From: Ottelia alismoides
Lineage: Eukaryota; Streptophyta; Magnoliopsida; Alismatales; Hydrocharitaceae
Length of the DNA stretch: 64,000 nt
NCBI GenBank assembly: GCA_037367405.1
Contig: JAZKJV010010123.1
Location: 1 to 64,000, forward strand
Direction of reading: 5' to 3'
Shown here: one piece after another, positions 1 to 10,510 of the stretch
Numbering within the stretch: position 1 is the first letter of the stretch
Layout: the number at the start of each line of letters is the position of its first letter
Made by a program: the position numbers and the translations under genes
Notes under the pieces: generated by a model
Seen by the model: only the letters and a program-made list of their open reading frames with translations
Databases searched by the model: none
What the model was told of the DNA's origin: nothing

Positions 1-1990
1 TAGTGATCTTCGAATATCGATTTGTATTCATCAGTATTTTTTTCTAAATAATCTCAAGGTGTTATTCAATGTTGGCTGATTCTTATCTTTCCTATTGGAA
101 TATGCACATCGGCGGAATATTAATTTCATAAGTTCATGTATTGGATAATTTCATATGGGGCTAATTAGATAAGTTCATCTGTAGAGTATTACTTTCATAA
201 GTATGTGAATAAAATGAAGATGAAATGAATTACTTTTTGAAGATGAAATGACTTACTTTTGAATGTTGAATGGTATTCAAAGGACTAACGGTCGATATCC
301 TTTGAAAAAGCGGGGTTGGGTCGGTTTGATTCAAGTCCTGTAATATTGAGATACAAGAAATTTTAGTTCAACTTTTATACAGTTGGGATATTGCGCATAA
401 TCGAAGAAATGAAAACAGAGGGATCTTCTTGTTAACTAAATCATTATTGGTGTCATACATATCACATGCCTATTTTGCATTAAGATGCAATCCATTTACT
501 TCAATACCGTATATTGATTTACTTATATTTATGTCTAAACAAATACTATGTACTTTAAAGTAGTTGGATAGTAGTTATATTTGTAGTTATATATGCAATA
601 ATTTCATCGAAAGGTATCAATAATTATTTATGAACTTGTCGTACTAAATTTAGATGTAATGGTTCAAGTAATATTTTTATGTTAAATCATACGGTCAACT
701 CACCGCTACGAACTTTATATAAAAAAATATTAACGGTGTCTCTTATGATTATAACCATTATTAAGATAAGATCTTTATATTTTCGATCTCTCATTATAAT
801 TATTTAAGTTATCTAGTAACAAAAGTTAATAGTAAGCTGTTGAAACTGAAATGTTCAAATGAAGCGTTATTGCATGGAAAAGGAAATTCTCATGAAAGAA
901 TATGAATTTCTTTAAGATAAATAATGGCATGATGACGATAAGTGGAGCTAAGTGCTACACCTAATGGTGGGAGCCACCTCTAGAGTTCAATTATCGTATG
1001 CCTAAGGGGCAACACCGCAAGGGGCATATGGTTGCAAGGAACCACAGAGGCAAAATATAAGTCCTCTACAGTTGTAACTACACTGTCAAGTATGGACCGC
1101 TTGTGCCAGCGGTAAAGCCACCAAAGCCAGCAAAGCAACCAAAGCCATTAAGAACTAACAATTAAGACAACTTTAACCACTAAACAAACCAATGGTATGT
1201 GTACAACTTCTGAAATTGCTAAGGCACATGTGTGCAACTATGGCCAAGTAATGGCATTATGCAAGTGTTTTGATTGTTCTGGGGCATATATGCAATTATG
1301 AAAAATTCCAAGGATATAAGTGAAAATTATGAAAATGTTAAGGCGTATATGCAAATATGGCAAACTTATAGGGTATATATGTAATTATGGCTTTAACGAA
1401 AGTCTTCACAAGTAATACCTTCTGTATGCATGTTTATGTGAAATTATGAGTCTCATGATAATGGTACATGAGAACAAGTTAGTTTCATATGCAATCAGAT
1501 AATTATGCAAACCGTATAGTTGTGTTGATAATTGATTGTATAAAAGAGATTATGTTTTAACGGTTTAAAGTAGCATATGGAGACTTGTTTTCCGCGCTAG
1601 CCGGCTTGACCCCAACTCGGCACATACTGAGTGTTAGCTCGTAACATGTGTTGTTGTTTTTTTTTCAGGAGAACACGAGTTGTGACTTAACTTTTAGTTC
1701 AAGGCAACTAGCCGTCGTCGTGAAGTAGAACCGGTATAGATCACAGATGCATTGATTAAGAAGGGATGTCGTTATGCCCACTGGAACTTTGAATTGCTAG
1801 TTTTATTATTGGTCCTTTTGCAATGTTACCCATGTTGGACTTGTAATAAGAGAACTTTCATGTTGACTGGACTTTAGTTAAATATTTTATTTCTCTGCTC
1901 ATTGATTACCATGCAAGTTTCCGGTAACGGTTCGGTCGTGCGACCCAATGTTGCGTGCTTCCACCGGTCGTCCCGACCCGTTCCGTTACA
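1..1990 (+). repeat. 5' LTR (partial) of the Tekay-like element
   Basis: Aligns along its whole length with 6232-8190. The first roughly 840 bases of this LTR lie before the window. It ends in GTTACA at 1990, directly before the primer-binding site. It is about 30 bases longer than the matching part of the 3' LTR. Most of this is a 12-base stretch near 580-591 and an 18-base stretch near 1125-1145, where an AAAGCC-type short repeat has gained or lost units. Scattered base differences between the two LTRs indicate an old insertion. Confidence 0.9.
1539..1546 (+). promoter_or_regulatory. TATA box of the Tekay-like 5' LTR
   Basis: TATAAAAG lies about 450 bases before the LTR end, and the same motif sits at 7741-7748 in the 3' LTR. 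Its position in the LTR suits an RNA polymerase II start about 30 bases downstream. This is inferred from motif and position only. Confidence 0.5.
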
Positions 1991-1992
1991 AA

Positions 1993-2005
1993 TGGTATCA
2001 GAGCT
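1993..2005 (+). other. Primer-binding site (initiator Met tRNA)
   Basis: TGGTATCAGAGCT starts two bases after the 5' LTR end. This is the standard plant initiator-Met tRNA primer site for minus-strand synthesis. It fixes the LTR boundary and the + orientation. Confidence 0.92.
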
Positions 2006-2685
2006 AGAGTTCCTCTGGGTATAGGATATCCATAACAGATAGTGACCCAAGACTGACATGAGTAGAGTCAAACCTATGTATTACTTGTAACTAGTTGACC
2101 CTTTGATTTCTAGAAGAGGATCTATCATTATGGAATTAAGGTGATCCGAGGAGAACGAGTCATTATTGAATAATGGGATCGCTAAGGACACACGTCAATA
2201 ATTACTAGAGTTGATAACAAGTATGACTCAACAATGAAAATATCACGCACAAAGCTTTGGTAGATTTATCCTGAAGGTCTTTATTCTCAACAACCCATTC
2301 ATTCTGTAGGGTAGACTTGTTATGGAAAAGTTAAGCACTGGATTGATGCAGACGACTTTTGAAATTGCATACTACCACAAGGAGAAGAATATTTGGGAAA
2401 TTTTATCTAAAAGATAGTGCAAAAGATTAACTGGCTGAACATAATAGAATCTACTTTTCAAAGATATTCTCCATTGATTTAAGTGATTTTACCTTATACA
2501 TGGTAATAACATGATCAAAGAGTATGCGATAAAGTTATGGAGTTGGAGAAGAATGATAGTATGATAAGATCAAATGAGAAGCCAATGAACTATTGGTTAA
2601 TCATTACACCAGATAACCAGTTAGCTCCTAGTACATAGTCATCTTAGTTACATCATGAAACTTCCAATGTTTCAGATTTATTTTG
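2006..2685 (+). pseudogene. Leader and presumed gag/protease region, not readable
   Basis: By position between the primer-binding site and the RT start this should hold gag and protease. No reading frame of useful length survives and I see no zinc knuckle or protease DSG motif. Compared with the several kilobases normal for gag-PR in this lineage it is much too short, so a deletion is likely. The assignment is by position only. Confidence 0.35.
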
Positions 2686-3300
2686 GATGCCTTTCCGGAT
2701 TATCATTCTATCACATCATGATGATTCTCCGTTGTTGTTATAACATAGATTGCATTAACTTTGAAAAGTCCTTATTGAATGACACCTATTGAATTCAAAG
2801 AGAATTGATCGCAATAACAATTGGATAAGGGATTCTGTGATCACATGGAATATTTTCCACTTTGTGAATAAGGAAAGTTAGGTCACATATTATCTGCATT
2901 TGTTATTGAACTATGAATAAGGTAATTTTGAGGGATTGATACCTACTATCTTGGATAAATGATTTGTTCATTGATTATGGAGAGAAAAGATATTTTCTGC
3001 AATAAATATATTTCTGGGTTACCATATAAGTGGAAGAAAAAGAAGGACATTCTAGAAATAGCTTCCAGACTAGGGATTAGCCATTGTGAAATATTTTATC
3101 ACGCATTTTGATCTCAAAAGTACTCTTATAGCTTTTACAGAGTTTATGAATAGAGACTTTCGAGAAGATCACGATCATAATTGTGAATGACAATGTTATA
3201 TACTTTGGTGATCGGGAGAAATACCAATTACATCTTAATGTTGTATTTATAATCTTTTGTCATCATTAGCTACATGAAAAGTGCTACAAATGTAACATTG
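2686..3300 (+). pseudogene. Reverse transcriptase remnant of the Tekay-like element
   Basis: Several short blocks match the gypsy RT in the expected order. DAFPD near 2686 corresponds to the conserved DVFPE/D start. A block near 2765-2850 resembles the APYRMAP and LLDKGF region. Near 3098-3165 a segment with FMNRDF corresponds to the region just before the catalytic loop. The loop itself near 3187-3207 reads like VNDNVIY instead of the F(I/V)DDI form, so a catalytic Asp is lost. The central fingers/palm segment between about 3110 and 3130 is deleted: the block before GYHQ runs straight into the block before FMNR. Frames change several times. The protein cannot be functional. Confidence 0.7.
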
Positions 3301-3599
3301 GAGTGGACAAAATCACATTCCTTAGTATTATCTTATATAATGATTGATGACATTAAAGATGGTGAATTAAGGTGAAAGTTATATTACCTTGGAGTTTGTT
3401 GAGAAATATTTTAGAGATTCATGGATCTCTAGGGTGACAAGGTATATTGGTGATTCATGTAGAACTTTCTTATACATTACTAGAATGATGACAAGCTTCA
3501 TTAGAAAGGATGCAAAGTTTGTAAGTAGGATCATGGTTGAAATTTAAAAAAAAAAAAGGAGTAAATGTTGACCATGACCCTGACATGAAGTTTACTATT

Positions 3600-3800
3600 A
3601 TGCATTAGAGTTTTGTAGTTCACATTGATATATCTGACAAAGAAAGTAGGTATACTTTATGAAAAGGTATTGATTATGCATCAAGCCAACTAAGAGCATA
3701 AGAGAGTAACTATCCAACTTTCCACTTGGAGTATCCTACTTATGACTTCGAGTTAGTAGTGATAATATTTTCTCTAATAGATTGATGAAATTATCGATAC
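3600..3800 (+). pseudogene. RNase H remnant of the Tekay-like element
   Basis: Around 3665-3765 a broken frame gives ASSQLRAHE followed by NYPTYD-like and LELVV-like residues. This is the conserved stretch of gypsy RNase H where substrate-strand contacts lie. A stop and an extra inserted segment separate the parts. It sits between the RT remnant and the integrase, as expected for pol order. Confidence 0.65.
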
Positions 3801-4199
3801 AACGAGAAATTTTTCAGGTAATCTGAAGGATCAAAGTAGCAGAAAGGATGCGGATCTTTCAAAAATAATTGAAACACTTAAGAAGGAATAATATGATTTT
3901 ATTAATCAATGATGATTTGATATACTATTAAAGATTTTGGATTCTTGGTGACAATAAGTTAACGTGGGAGATATTATATGAATTTCAGAGATCGATATAC
4001 ACTATTCATCCATACAGGACAAAAATGTCTAAGATATCCGATGATCTTATTAGTGGCCAACGATTAAGATAATGATTGTAGAATTTATTTCCAAAATCTT
4101 AATATGCCAATAGATTGAGAATGAATATCCAAAAACAACAAACCATGTTCAACCTTTGGATATAATGGATGAAATTGAAGCATATCACATGAATTTTAT

Positions 4200-5345
4200 T
4201 ATTGATTGATCTAAGACAAGGATGCATGTTATGATACCATCGGAGTGATTATAGACTAGATTGTCTCACTTATTGCGTTCATTTTGATGGATCGGTCATG
4301 GGTTTGGATGAACTATAAGTAGATGAGAAGCATTGTTATGACACCATATGGGTAGTTGTTGATCGATTAACCAAATTAGCACATTTCTCACCTATCCGTC
4401 AGGATCAATCGATGGACAGTCTAGCTGAATTATATGTGAATGAAATTATCAGATTACATGACGTCCCTACATCAATTGAGTTAGATCGGGACATTAGATT
4501 CACGTCTCGGTTGTGGAAAAATTTTCAAGATGCTATGGGAACTCAATTGAAGTTTAGCACCTCAGATCATCTGCAGACTGATGGTCAATCAGAAAGGACC
4601 ATCCAAATGCTAAGAGATATGTTGAAAGCTTATGCTCTGGATTTTTCAGGTAGCTGGGACAGACATCTTCCATTAGTAGAGTTTGCTTATAAAAATAGTT
4701 ATCATTCGAGCATTAAAGATGGTTCCCTATGAAGCAATTTATGGAAGACCTTGCATATCACCCTCATGTTGGAGTGATGTTGGTGAGATGCATATTTTGG
4801 GACCGGAGCTAATCCAATCAATAAGCAAGGTGTTGAGCTAATCAGGAAGAGATTGTCGGCAGCTCAAAGTAGGCAGAAGTCTTATGCAGATCGTCATAGA
4901 AGGGGGTTGAGTTTCGCAATTAGAGACCATGTGTTTCTAAAGATTTCCCCAATCAAGGGCGTATTACGATTCGGAAAGAAATGGAAACATACTCCTAGAT
5001 ACATATGATCTTTTGAGACTCTACAACGAATCGAAGAGGTGGCATGTCGTGTTGCATTACTACATCAATACTCGAAGCTACACGATGTATTCCATGTATC
5101 TATGTTAAGGAAGTACACTCCCGATCCTTAAAACGTGATCGGACAAGAGGTTCTTGATATTTAGCCCAATCTTACTTTCGAGGAGAAACCAATCCTCATA
5201 GTCTATCGTAGAGACCATCAGCTTCGTCGACGTATAGTTCTGACGTTTAAGGTACTCTAGAAGTATTATAAGAAGGAGGAGGCCACATGGGAGCTAGTGA
5301 TTGAAATACACGCGAAACATCCACAGCTTTTCGGTATGATCCTTT
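4200..5345 (+). pseudogene. Integrase with chromodomain-like C-terminus, broken
   Basis: The best-preserved coding part of this element. From about 4346 a frame gives VVVDRLTKLAHF, which carries the first catalytic Asp of the D,D,E core. The longest open segment (4412-4732, 106 residues) contains ELDRD, where the second Asp normally lies, then SDHLQTDGQSER, where the E of GQSE is the third catalytic residue. It continues with a WDRHLPLVEFAYKNSYHSSI-like segment typical of gypsy integrase. Near 4870-5010 a GPY/F-type module is visible (KSYADRH, FGKKWK). Near 5249-5300 EEATWE marks the chromodomain-like end. Frameshifts occur after 4720 and stops follow. Integrase joins the cDNA to host DNA, and the chromodomain is thought to direct insertion to heterochromatin. 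Confidence 0.85.
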
Positions 5346-5376
5346 ACTAAGAAATTTCGAGGACGAAATTTTTTTT

Positions 5377-5388
5377 AAGGAGGGTAGA
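5377..5388 (+). other. Polypurine tract of the Tekay-like element
   Basis: AAGGAGGGTAGA lies immediately before the TGTAACGG start of the 3' LTR, preceded at 5353-5369 by the conserved ATTTCGAGGACGAAATT string. It primes plus-strand DNA synthesis and fixes the 3' LTR start. Confidence 0.88.
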
Positions 5389-5389
5389 T

Positions 5390-8190
5390 TGTAACGGCTG
5401 GAGACTTTTTCTAGTCATATTGCCTTATAATACTCCAATCAATAGCATGCAATTATTTATGAAATTAATGGGCATTAGTGCCCCATTGATTGCCTCATTG
5501 AGAGGTGTCAAAAATCCAATAAAATCACCCTCCTTTCCCCTTACATCTAATGTTTTTGCAAAAAGAGAGAGAGAGATAGAGGATTGTGAGAGAGAAGGGG
5601 AGATGGAGAGTTAGAGAGAGTAATCTCATTGGGGGATCATTCTCATCGTAGGAACGTCGGCGTCGATTCATCAGAGAAGAACGTCGGCTCGAGAGCAGGG
5701 AGAGGGCCGACATAGCAATCCATTAGATACAATCCGTCGGACTCGAGGTATATGTCGAACATCATAGGTATATTATTCGATGAATTGACATATGCATTTG
5801 TGATAAGTATTTACTTAATGTGCACAATATATAATCTCAAGATGATGTAGGTATCGGTTTAAGATTATGATTTTTAAATGTATGTGTCGATCCCTTAGGA
5901 GTACTATTTGATGAATCGATGTATGCCTTCCATCCATAACTGCGATAAGTATTTACCTAGTTGTACAAAACACAATCTCAAAACATATGTATCGATATAG
6001 GATTTCGTAGGAATAATGATCACTTCTGGGATGGAACTATAAATGTGCATGTCAGCCTGGATTATACATATCAAAAAAAATTCATATCTGAGTTATGTTT
6101 TCAAATGTAATTGTTGAACCTGTAGGAATGAGTTAAGAAACAATTTTCCCGATCTTAATATTCGATTATGCTTCTACTACAAGAAGTCGCTTGATTATGC
6201 TTCCTAACTCAGTAATTGCTAATGGCAAAATTAGGGATCTTCGAATATCGATTTGTATTCATCAGTATTTTTTTTCTAAATATTCTCAAGGTGTTATTCA
6301 ATGATGGTTGATTCTTATCTTTCCTATTGGAATATGCACATCGGTGGAATATTAATTTCATAAGTTCATGTATTGGACAATTTCATATGGGGCTAATTAG
6401 ATAACTTCATCCGTAGAGTATTACTTTCGTAATTATGTGAATAAAATGAAGATGAAATGAATTACTTTTTGAAGATGAAATGAATTACTTTTGAATGTTG
6501 AATGGTATTCAAAGGACTAACGGTCGATATCCTTTGAAAAAGGGGGGCTGGGTCGGTTTGATTCAAGTCCTGTAATTTTGAGCCACGAGGAATTTTAGTT
6601 CAACTTTTATACAGTTGGGATATTGCGCATAATCGAAGAAATGAAAACAGAGGGATCTTCTTGTTAACCAAATCATTATTTGTGTCATACATATCACATG
6701 CCTATTTTGCATTAAGATGCAATCCATTTACTTCAATACCGTATATTGATTTACGTATATTTATGTCTAAACAAATACTATGTACTTTAAAGTTGTTGGA
6801 TAGTAGTTATATATGCAATAATTTCATCGAAAGGTATCAATAATTATTTATGAACTTGTCGTACTAAATTCAGATGTAATGGTTCAAGTAATATTTTTAT
6901 GTTAAATCATACGGTCAACTCACCGCTAAGAAATTTATACAAAAAAATATTAACGGTGTCTATTACGATTATAACCATTATTAATATAAGATCTTTATGT
7001 TTTCGATCTCTCATTGTAATTATTTAAGTTATCTAGTAACAAAAGTTAATAGTAAGCTGTTGAAACTGAAATGTTCAAATGAAGCGTTATTGCATGGAAA
7101 AGGAAATTCTCATGTAAGAATATGAATTTCTTTAAGATAAATAATGGCATGATGACGATAAGCGGAGCTAAGTGCTACAACTAATGGTGGGAGCCACCTC
7201 TAGAGTCCAATTATCGTATGCCTAAGGGGCAATGCCGCAAGGGGCATATGGTTGCAAGGAACCACAGAGGCAAAATATAAGTCCTCTACAGTTGTAACTA
7301 CACTGTCATGTATGGACCGCTTGTGCCAGCGGTAAAGCCACCAAAGCCATTAAGAACTAACAATTAAGACAACTTTAACCACTAAACAAACCAATGGTAT
7401 GTGTACAGTTTCTGAAATTGCTAAGGCACATGTGTGCAACTATGGTCAAGTAATGGCATTATGCAAGTGTTTTGATTGTTCTGGGGCATATATGCAATTA
7501 TGAAAAATTCTGAGGGTATAAGTGAAAATTATGAAAATGTTAAGGTGTATATGCAAATATGGCAAACTTATTGGGTATATATGTAATTATGGCTTTAACG
7601 AAAGTCTTCACAAGGAATACCTTCTGTATGCATGTTTATGTGAAATTATGAATCTCATGATAATGGTACATGAGAACAAGTTAGTTTCATATGCAATCAG
7701 ATAATTATGCAAACCGTATAGTTGTGTTGATAATTGTTTGTATAAAAGAGATTATGTTTTAACGGTTTAAAGTAGCATAGGGAGACTTGTTTTCCGCGCT
7801 AGCCGGCTTGACCCCAACTCGGCACATACTGAGCGTTAGCTCATAACATGTGTTGTTGTTTTTTTTCAGGAGAACACGAGTTGTGACTTAACTTCTAGTT
7901 CAAGGCAACTAACCGTCGTCGTGAAGTAGAACCGGTATAGATCACAGATGCATTGATTAATAAGGGATGTCGTTATGCACACTGGAACTTTGAATTGCTA
8001 GTTTTATTATTGGTCCTTTTGCAATGTTACCCATGTTGGAATTGTAATAAGAGAACTTTCATGTTGATTGGACTTTAGTTAAATATTTTATTTCTCTGCT
8101 CATTGATTACCATGCAAGTTTCTGTAAAGATTCGGTCGTGCGTCCTAATGTTGCATGCTTCCGCCGGTCGTCCCGACCCGTTCCGTTACA
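5390..8190 (+). repeat. 3' LTR of the Tekay-like element (2.8 kb)
   Basis: Begins TGTAACGG after the polypurine tract and ends GTTACA. Positions 6232-8190 repeat 1-1990. A GA-rich stretch near 5566-5640 lies in the part unique to this copy within the window. ORFs predicted inside (for example 6661-6843 and 7522-7704) are chance frames in LTR DNA. A TATAAAAG box sits at 7741-7748. Confidence 0.9.
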
Positions 8191-8253
8191 AGTGGTCCAG
8201 AATCTCCCATCTCACCATCTCACCAAAATCCTATCTCATAGGATAGGCCCTCA

Positions 8254-8272
8254 TGTGTGTGTGTGTGTGTGT
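8254..8272. repeat. (TG)n microsatellite
   Basis: About nine uninterrupted TG units, directly outside the left terminal repeat of the first fold-back element. It may have expanded from the TATATG-type ends that other members of that cluster keep. Confidence 0.9.
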
Positions 8273-8280
8273 ATTGGTTC

Positions 8281-8613
8281 AATGGGGTTGCCCCCTTGGG
8301 ATAGACAACTGGCTACTCTCGTGTCATTTTTTGATGTTTTTTTTGTTTTTTTTGAAAAATACAATCATGTATCCTCATCACTATATCCCTCTAATGTGCA
8401 TTCAAATTTCGTCAGAGACAGAGACTCTCATACCCTCCATCTAGAACAAGTAATTTTAACAGTCTTAGAATTATTGTAATAAACATGCTGTAGATGGAGG
8501 GCATATGAATCTTTGATTTAGAGGAAATTTCAGTGACATATTAGAGGAATACAATGATGAACTGACATTATTTTTCAAAAAAAAATTAAAAATGGCGCGG
8601 AGGCAACCCCATT
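8281..8613. mobile_element. Fold-back MITE-like element A
   Basis: A 333-bp palindromic element. Its ends are a perfect 12-bp inverted repeat (AATGGGGTTGCC at 8281-8292, its complement at 8602-8613), and a weaker match continues outward (TTGGTT versus AAACCA). The pairing runs on inside: the arm around 8365-8445 pairs with the arm around 8488-8555, and the centre is CCCTCCATCT opposite AGATGGAGGG. No coding capacity. ORFs overlapping it are chance frames. Confidence 0.75.
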
Positions 8614-8631
8614 AAACCATATATAGGAGAA

Positions 8632-8919
8632 AATCGGGTTGCCGGCATATTTTTTTTGAAAAACAAATATGTGGAAATTCATCGTTATATCCCTATATTA
8701 TGTCATTTAAGTTTTATACGAAATAGAAACTCCTGCGGCCTCCATCCAGACTGTCACTTTTTCACGGTTGCAGAATTATTGAAATTGACATCATTTGGAT
8801 GGAGGTTGTAATAGCCTTTGTATCGCACAAAATTTTGTTGACATAATATAGTGATACAATAATGAAAATCCACGGAAGTGTTTTTCACAAAAAATAAAAA
8901 AATATGAGGGGGGGGATAA
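8632..8919. mobile_element. Fold-back MITE-like element B, right end lost
   Basis: Same architecture as element A. The left arm begins with a GGGTTGCC string near 8637. The arms 8645-8755 and 8795-8908 pair with each other (for example CCTCCATCCAG near 8740 against the TGGATGGAGG block near 8800). The right terminal repeat is missing where the next element begins at 8920, so B looks truncated by, or recombined with, element C. Confidence 0.65.
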
Positions 8920-9275
8920 AATGGGGTTGCCCGCTAGGGTGAGCTAAGTTGACTCATGCCACCCCATTTTCTTTTTTTTTTTTCTTAAAGTGAATCTGTG
9001 GAAGTTCATCACTATATCCCTGTATTCTGTCAATAAAGTTTAATGAGAAACAACGACTATTACTGCCTCCACCTATATAGTCATTTTTTAACGATCGCTG
9101 AGTTGTTAAAATTGACCCCATCTGGATGGAAGCCATATGAATATCTGTTTCACATGAAATTTGAATGGCATAATATAGGGATATAATAATGAAAATTCAC
9201 GAAAGGATTTTTCAAAAAAATATGGGGAAAATGGGATGAAGGAGCCAAGTTAGCTCCCCCAGTGGCAATACCATT
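8920..9275. mobile_element. Fold-back MITE-like element C
   Basis: Begins AATGGGGTTGCC at 8920 and ends with GGCAATACCATT at 9264-9275. The left subterminal GAGCTAAGTTGACTC is mirrored by GAGCCAAGTTAGCTC near 9241-9256. The inner arms pair through 'atcactatatccctgtat' near 9009 and its complement near 9174, and through CCTCCACC against GGATGGAAGCC. The right flank continues as TTGTCCCTATATATG, a string close to the outer flank of other members. Confidence 0.72.
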
Positions 9276-9357
9276 TGTCCCTATATATGTACATATATAT
9301 AGAGGTTTGATCATGTGAGAGCCAAAATCTGTGAGAGTATGAGAGCAGTGAATTTGA

Positions 9358-9425
9358 ACCACTAGATTATGTTCTTCTCTCTCCTCCTGCAGTCAATGAG
9401 GAGAGAGATGCCATAATCTAGTGGT
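9358..9425. repeat. Short perfect-stem hairpin between elements C and D
   Basis: ACCACTAGATTATG at 9358-9371 is exactly complementary to CATAATCTAGTGGT at 9412-9425. Inside it CTCTCTCCTC pairs with GAGGAGAGAG. Its sequence is unrelated to the fold-back elements on either side, so it is probably a fragment of another MITE family inserted at the left end of element D. Confidence 0.7.
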
Positions 9426-9735
9426 AAAAAATCCCATCATATATTTTCATCACTATATCCCTCTAATATGTCATTTCAATTTCGTCAGAAATAGAGACTC
9501 ATATGCTCTCCATCTCGAACATGTCAATTACAATAATTATAAGACCATTAAAATTACATGTTCTAGATGGAAGGCATAGGAGTCTCTATTTCTGGTGAAA
9601 CTAGAATGACATATTAGAGGGATATTTTGATGAAAATAAATGACGGTATTTTTTAAAAAAGAATAATCGAAAAATGAAGATGGAGGCATCCCGTTGTCCA
9701 CCCCTAGAAGGCATCCCCATTTTCCCACATATATG
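9426..9735. mobile_element. Fold-back MITE-like element D
   Basis: The arm 9449-9525 is complementary, nearly base for base, to 9560-9637: 'catcactatatccctctaat' near 9449 is mirrored by 'attagagggatattttgatg' near 9618, with CTCCATCTCGAACATGT facing ACATGTTCTAGATGGA at the centre. The right end carries GGCATCCCCATTTT; the left terminal repeat is not visible, having been replaced by the short hairpin. Confidence 0.7.
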
Positions 9736-9757
9736 TATGTATATAGAATTTAATAAA

Positions 9758-10183
9758 GCTACCCCTAGGGGGAGACAACTTGACTACCTCTACTCTTATT
9801 TTTCTTATTTCTTAATATATTTTTTCAAAATCATGGGGATATTTTGTTCACTATACGACATCATGTTCTCAACCATATTTCTTATAAAATATGCATTTTT
9901 AACCCATCCATCAAGACTGTCAAATTTTAATGGTATCAGATATGTCCTCATATTTTTATAAAACATTATTTTTTTAATAAAATCATCTCATCATAACGGT
10001 ATCAGAATTGCTGTAAATGACCCTTTTTAGATGGACAGGTAATGTTTGTTTTATACGAAATTTGAATGAAAACATGTTGTCATCTAGTGGACTAAATCGC
10101 CCCAGGCATTTTTTTTGCAAATACCTTAAGAAATGAAAAATATAAGGGTAGGGGTAGCCAAGGTAGCTCTCCCTCGAGGGAGC
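9758..10183. mobile_element. Fold-back MITE-like element E
   Basis: The left end GCTACCCCTAGGGGGAG (from 9758) is mirrored by the right end around 10151-10183 (GGGGTAGCC, then CTCCCTCGAGGGAGC). The inner part has paired segments around 9895-9940 (CATCCATCAAGACTGTCA) and 9985-10040 (the GATGGACAGG block). It is longer than A-D and more decayed. Confidence 0.6.
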
Positions 10184-10510
10184 GAACTTGCCCCTCCCTC
10201 CCTCGACCTTTTTTGTACTTTTTTGTGGAATTTTTCAAAAATACATGGGGTTTTTCAATCATTAATTGATAATATTTTATCATTCAAATTTCAATTCAAT
10301 TGAAGATTCATATCCCCTCCATCAAGATCATCAAAATTTAATGATCTCACGCTTGATGAAATCGATCTCATCGAGATCGACAACTTAACCTTGTTTATTT
10401 TACATGAAGTTTAAATGACAAAATATTATCATCAGGTTAGTAAAATCATCTTATGTGTTTTAACAAAATTCCACAAAAAACACGAAAAAGTGCTTTTGCC
10501 CTATATATGT
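10184..10510. mobile_element. Fold-back MITE-like element F
   Basis: The left arm with TTTTTGTGGAATTTT (near 10220) pairs with the right arm AAAATTCCACAAAAAACACG (near 10474). Inner arms carry ATTTCAATTCAATTG-type AT-rich DNA and a centre with CTCCATCAAGATCATC opposite the GATGAAATCGATCTCATCGAG region. Just outside is CCCTATATATGTA, the same string seen next to element C. Confidence 0.6.

Larger units (their letters stand above)
1..8190 (+). mobile_element. Tekay/Del-like Ty3/gypsy retrotransposon, degenerate, 5' end cut by window
   Basis: An LTR retrotransposon read on the + strand. Two long direct repeats (1-1990 and 5390-8190) flank a 3.4-kb internal region. A primer-binding site follows the first repeat and a polypurine tract precedes the second. 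The decayed pol order is RT, RNase H, integrase and a chromodomain-like tail, which with the motif ATTTCGAGGACGAAATT just before the tract is characteristic of chromoviruses of the Tekay/Del type. The internal region is shorter than is usual for the lineage and carries stops, frameshifts and deletions, so the copy is dead. The 5' target-site duplication lies outside the window, so it cannot be checked. Confidence 0.88.

Noticed and set aside
4200..5345. Endogenous pararetrovirus origin for the integrase-like region
   Set aside because: A true integrase with chromodomain-like tail, LTRs, primer site and polypurine tract are present; pararetroviruses lack LTRs and integrase.
8190..8215. A second primer-binding site after the Tekay 3' LTR (AGTGGTCCAGAATCT)
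   Set aside because: Only a loose resemblance to TGGTATCAGAGCT, and no internal sequence follows; more likely ordinary flank.
8138..8479. 113-codon ORF on the + strand
   Set aside because: It runs from the end of a gypsy LTR across a TG microsatellite into a fold-back element; a chance frame.
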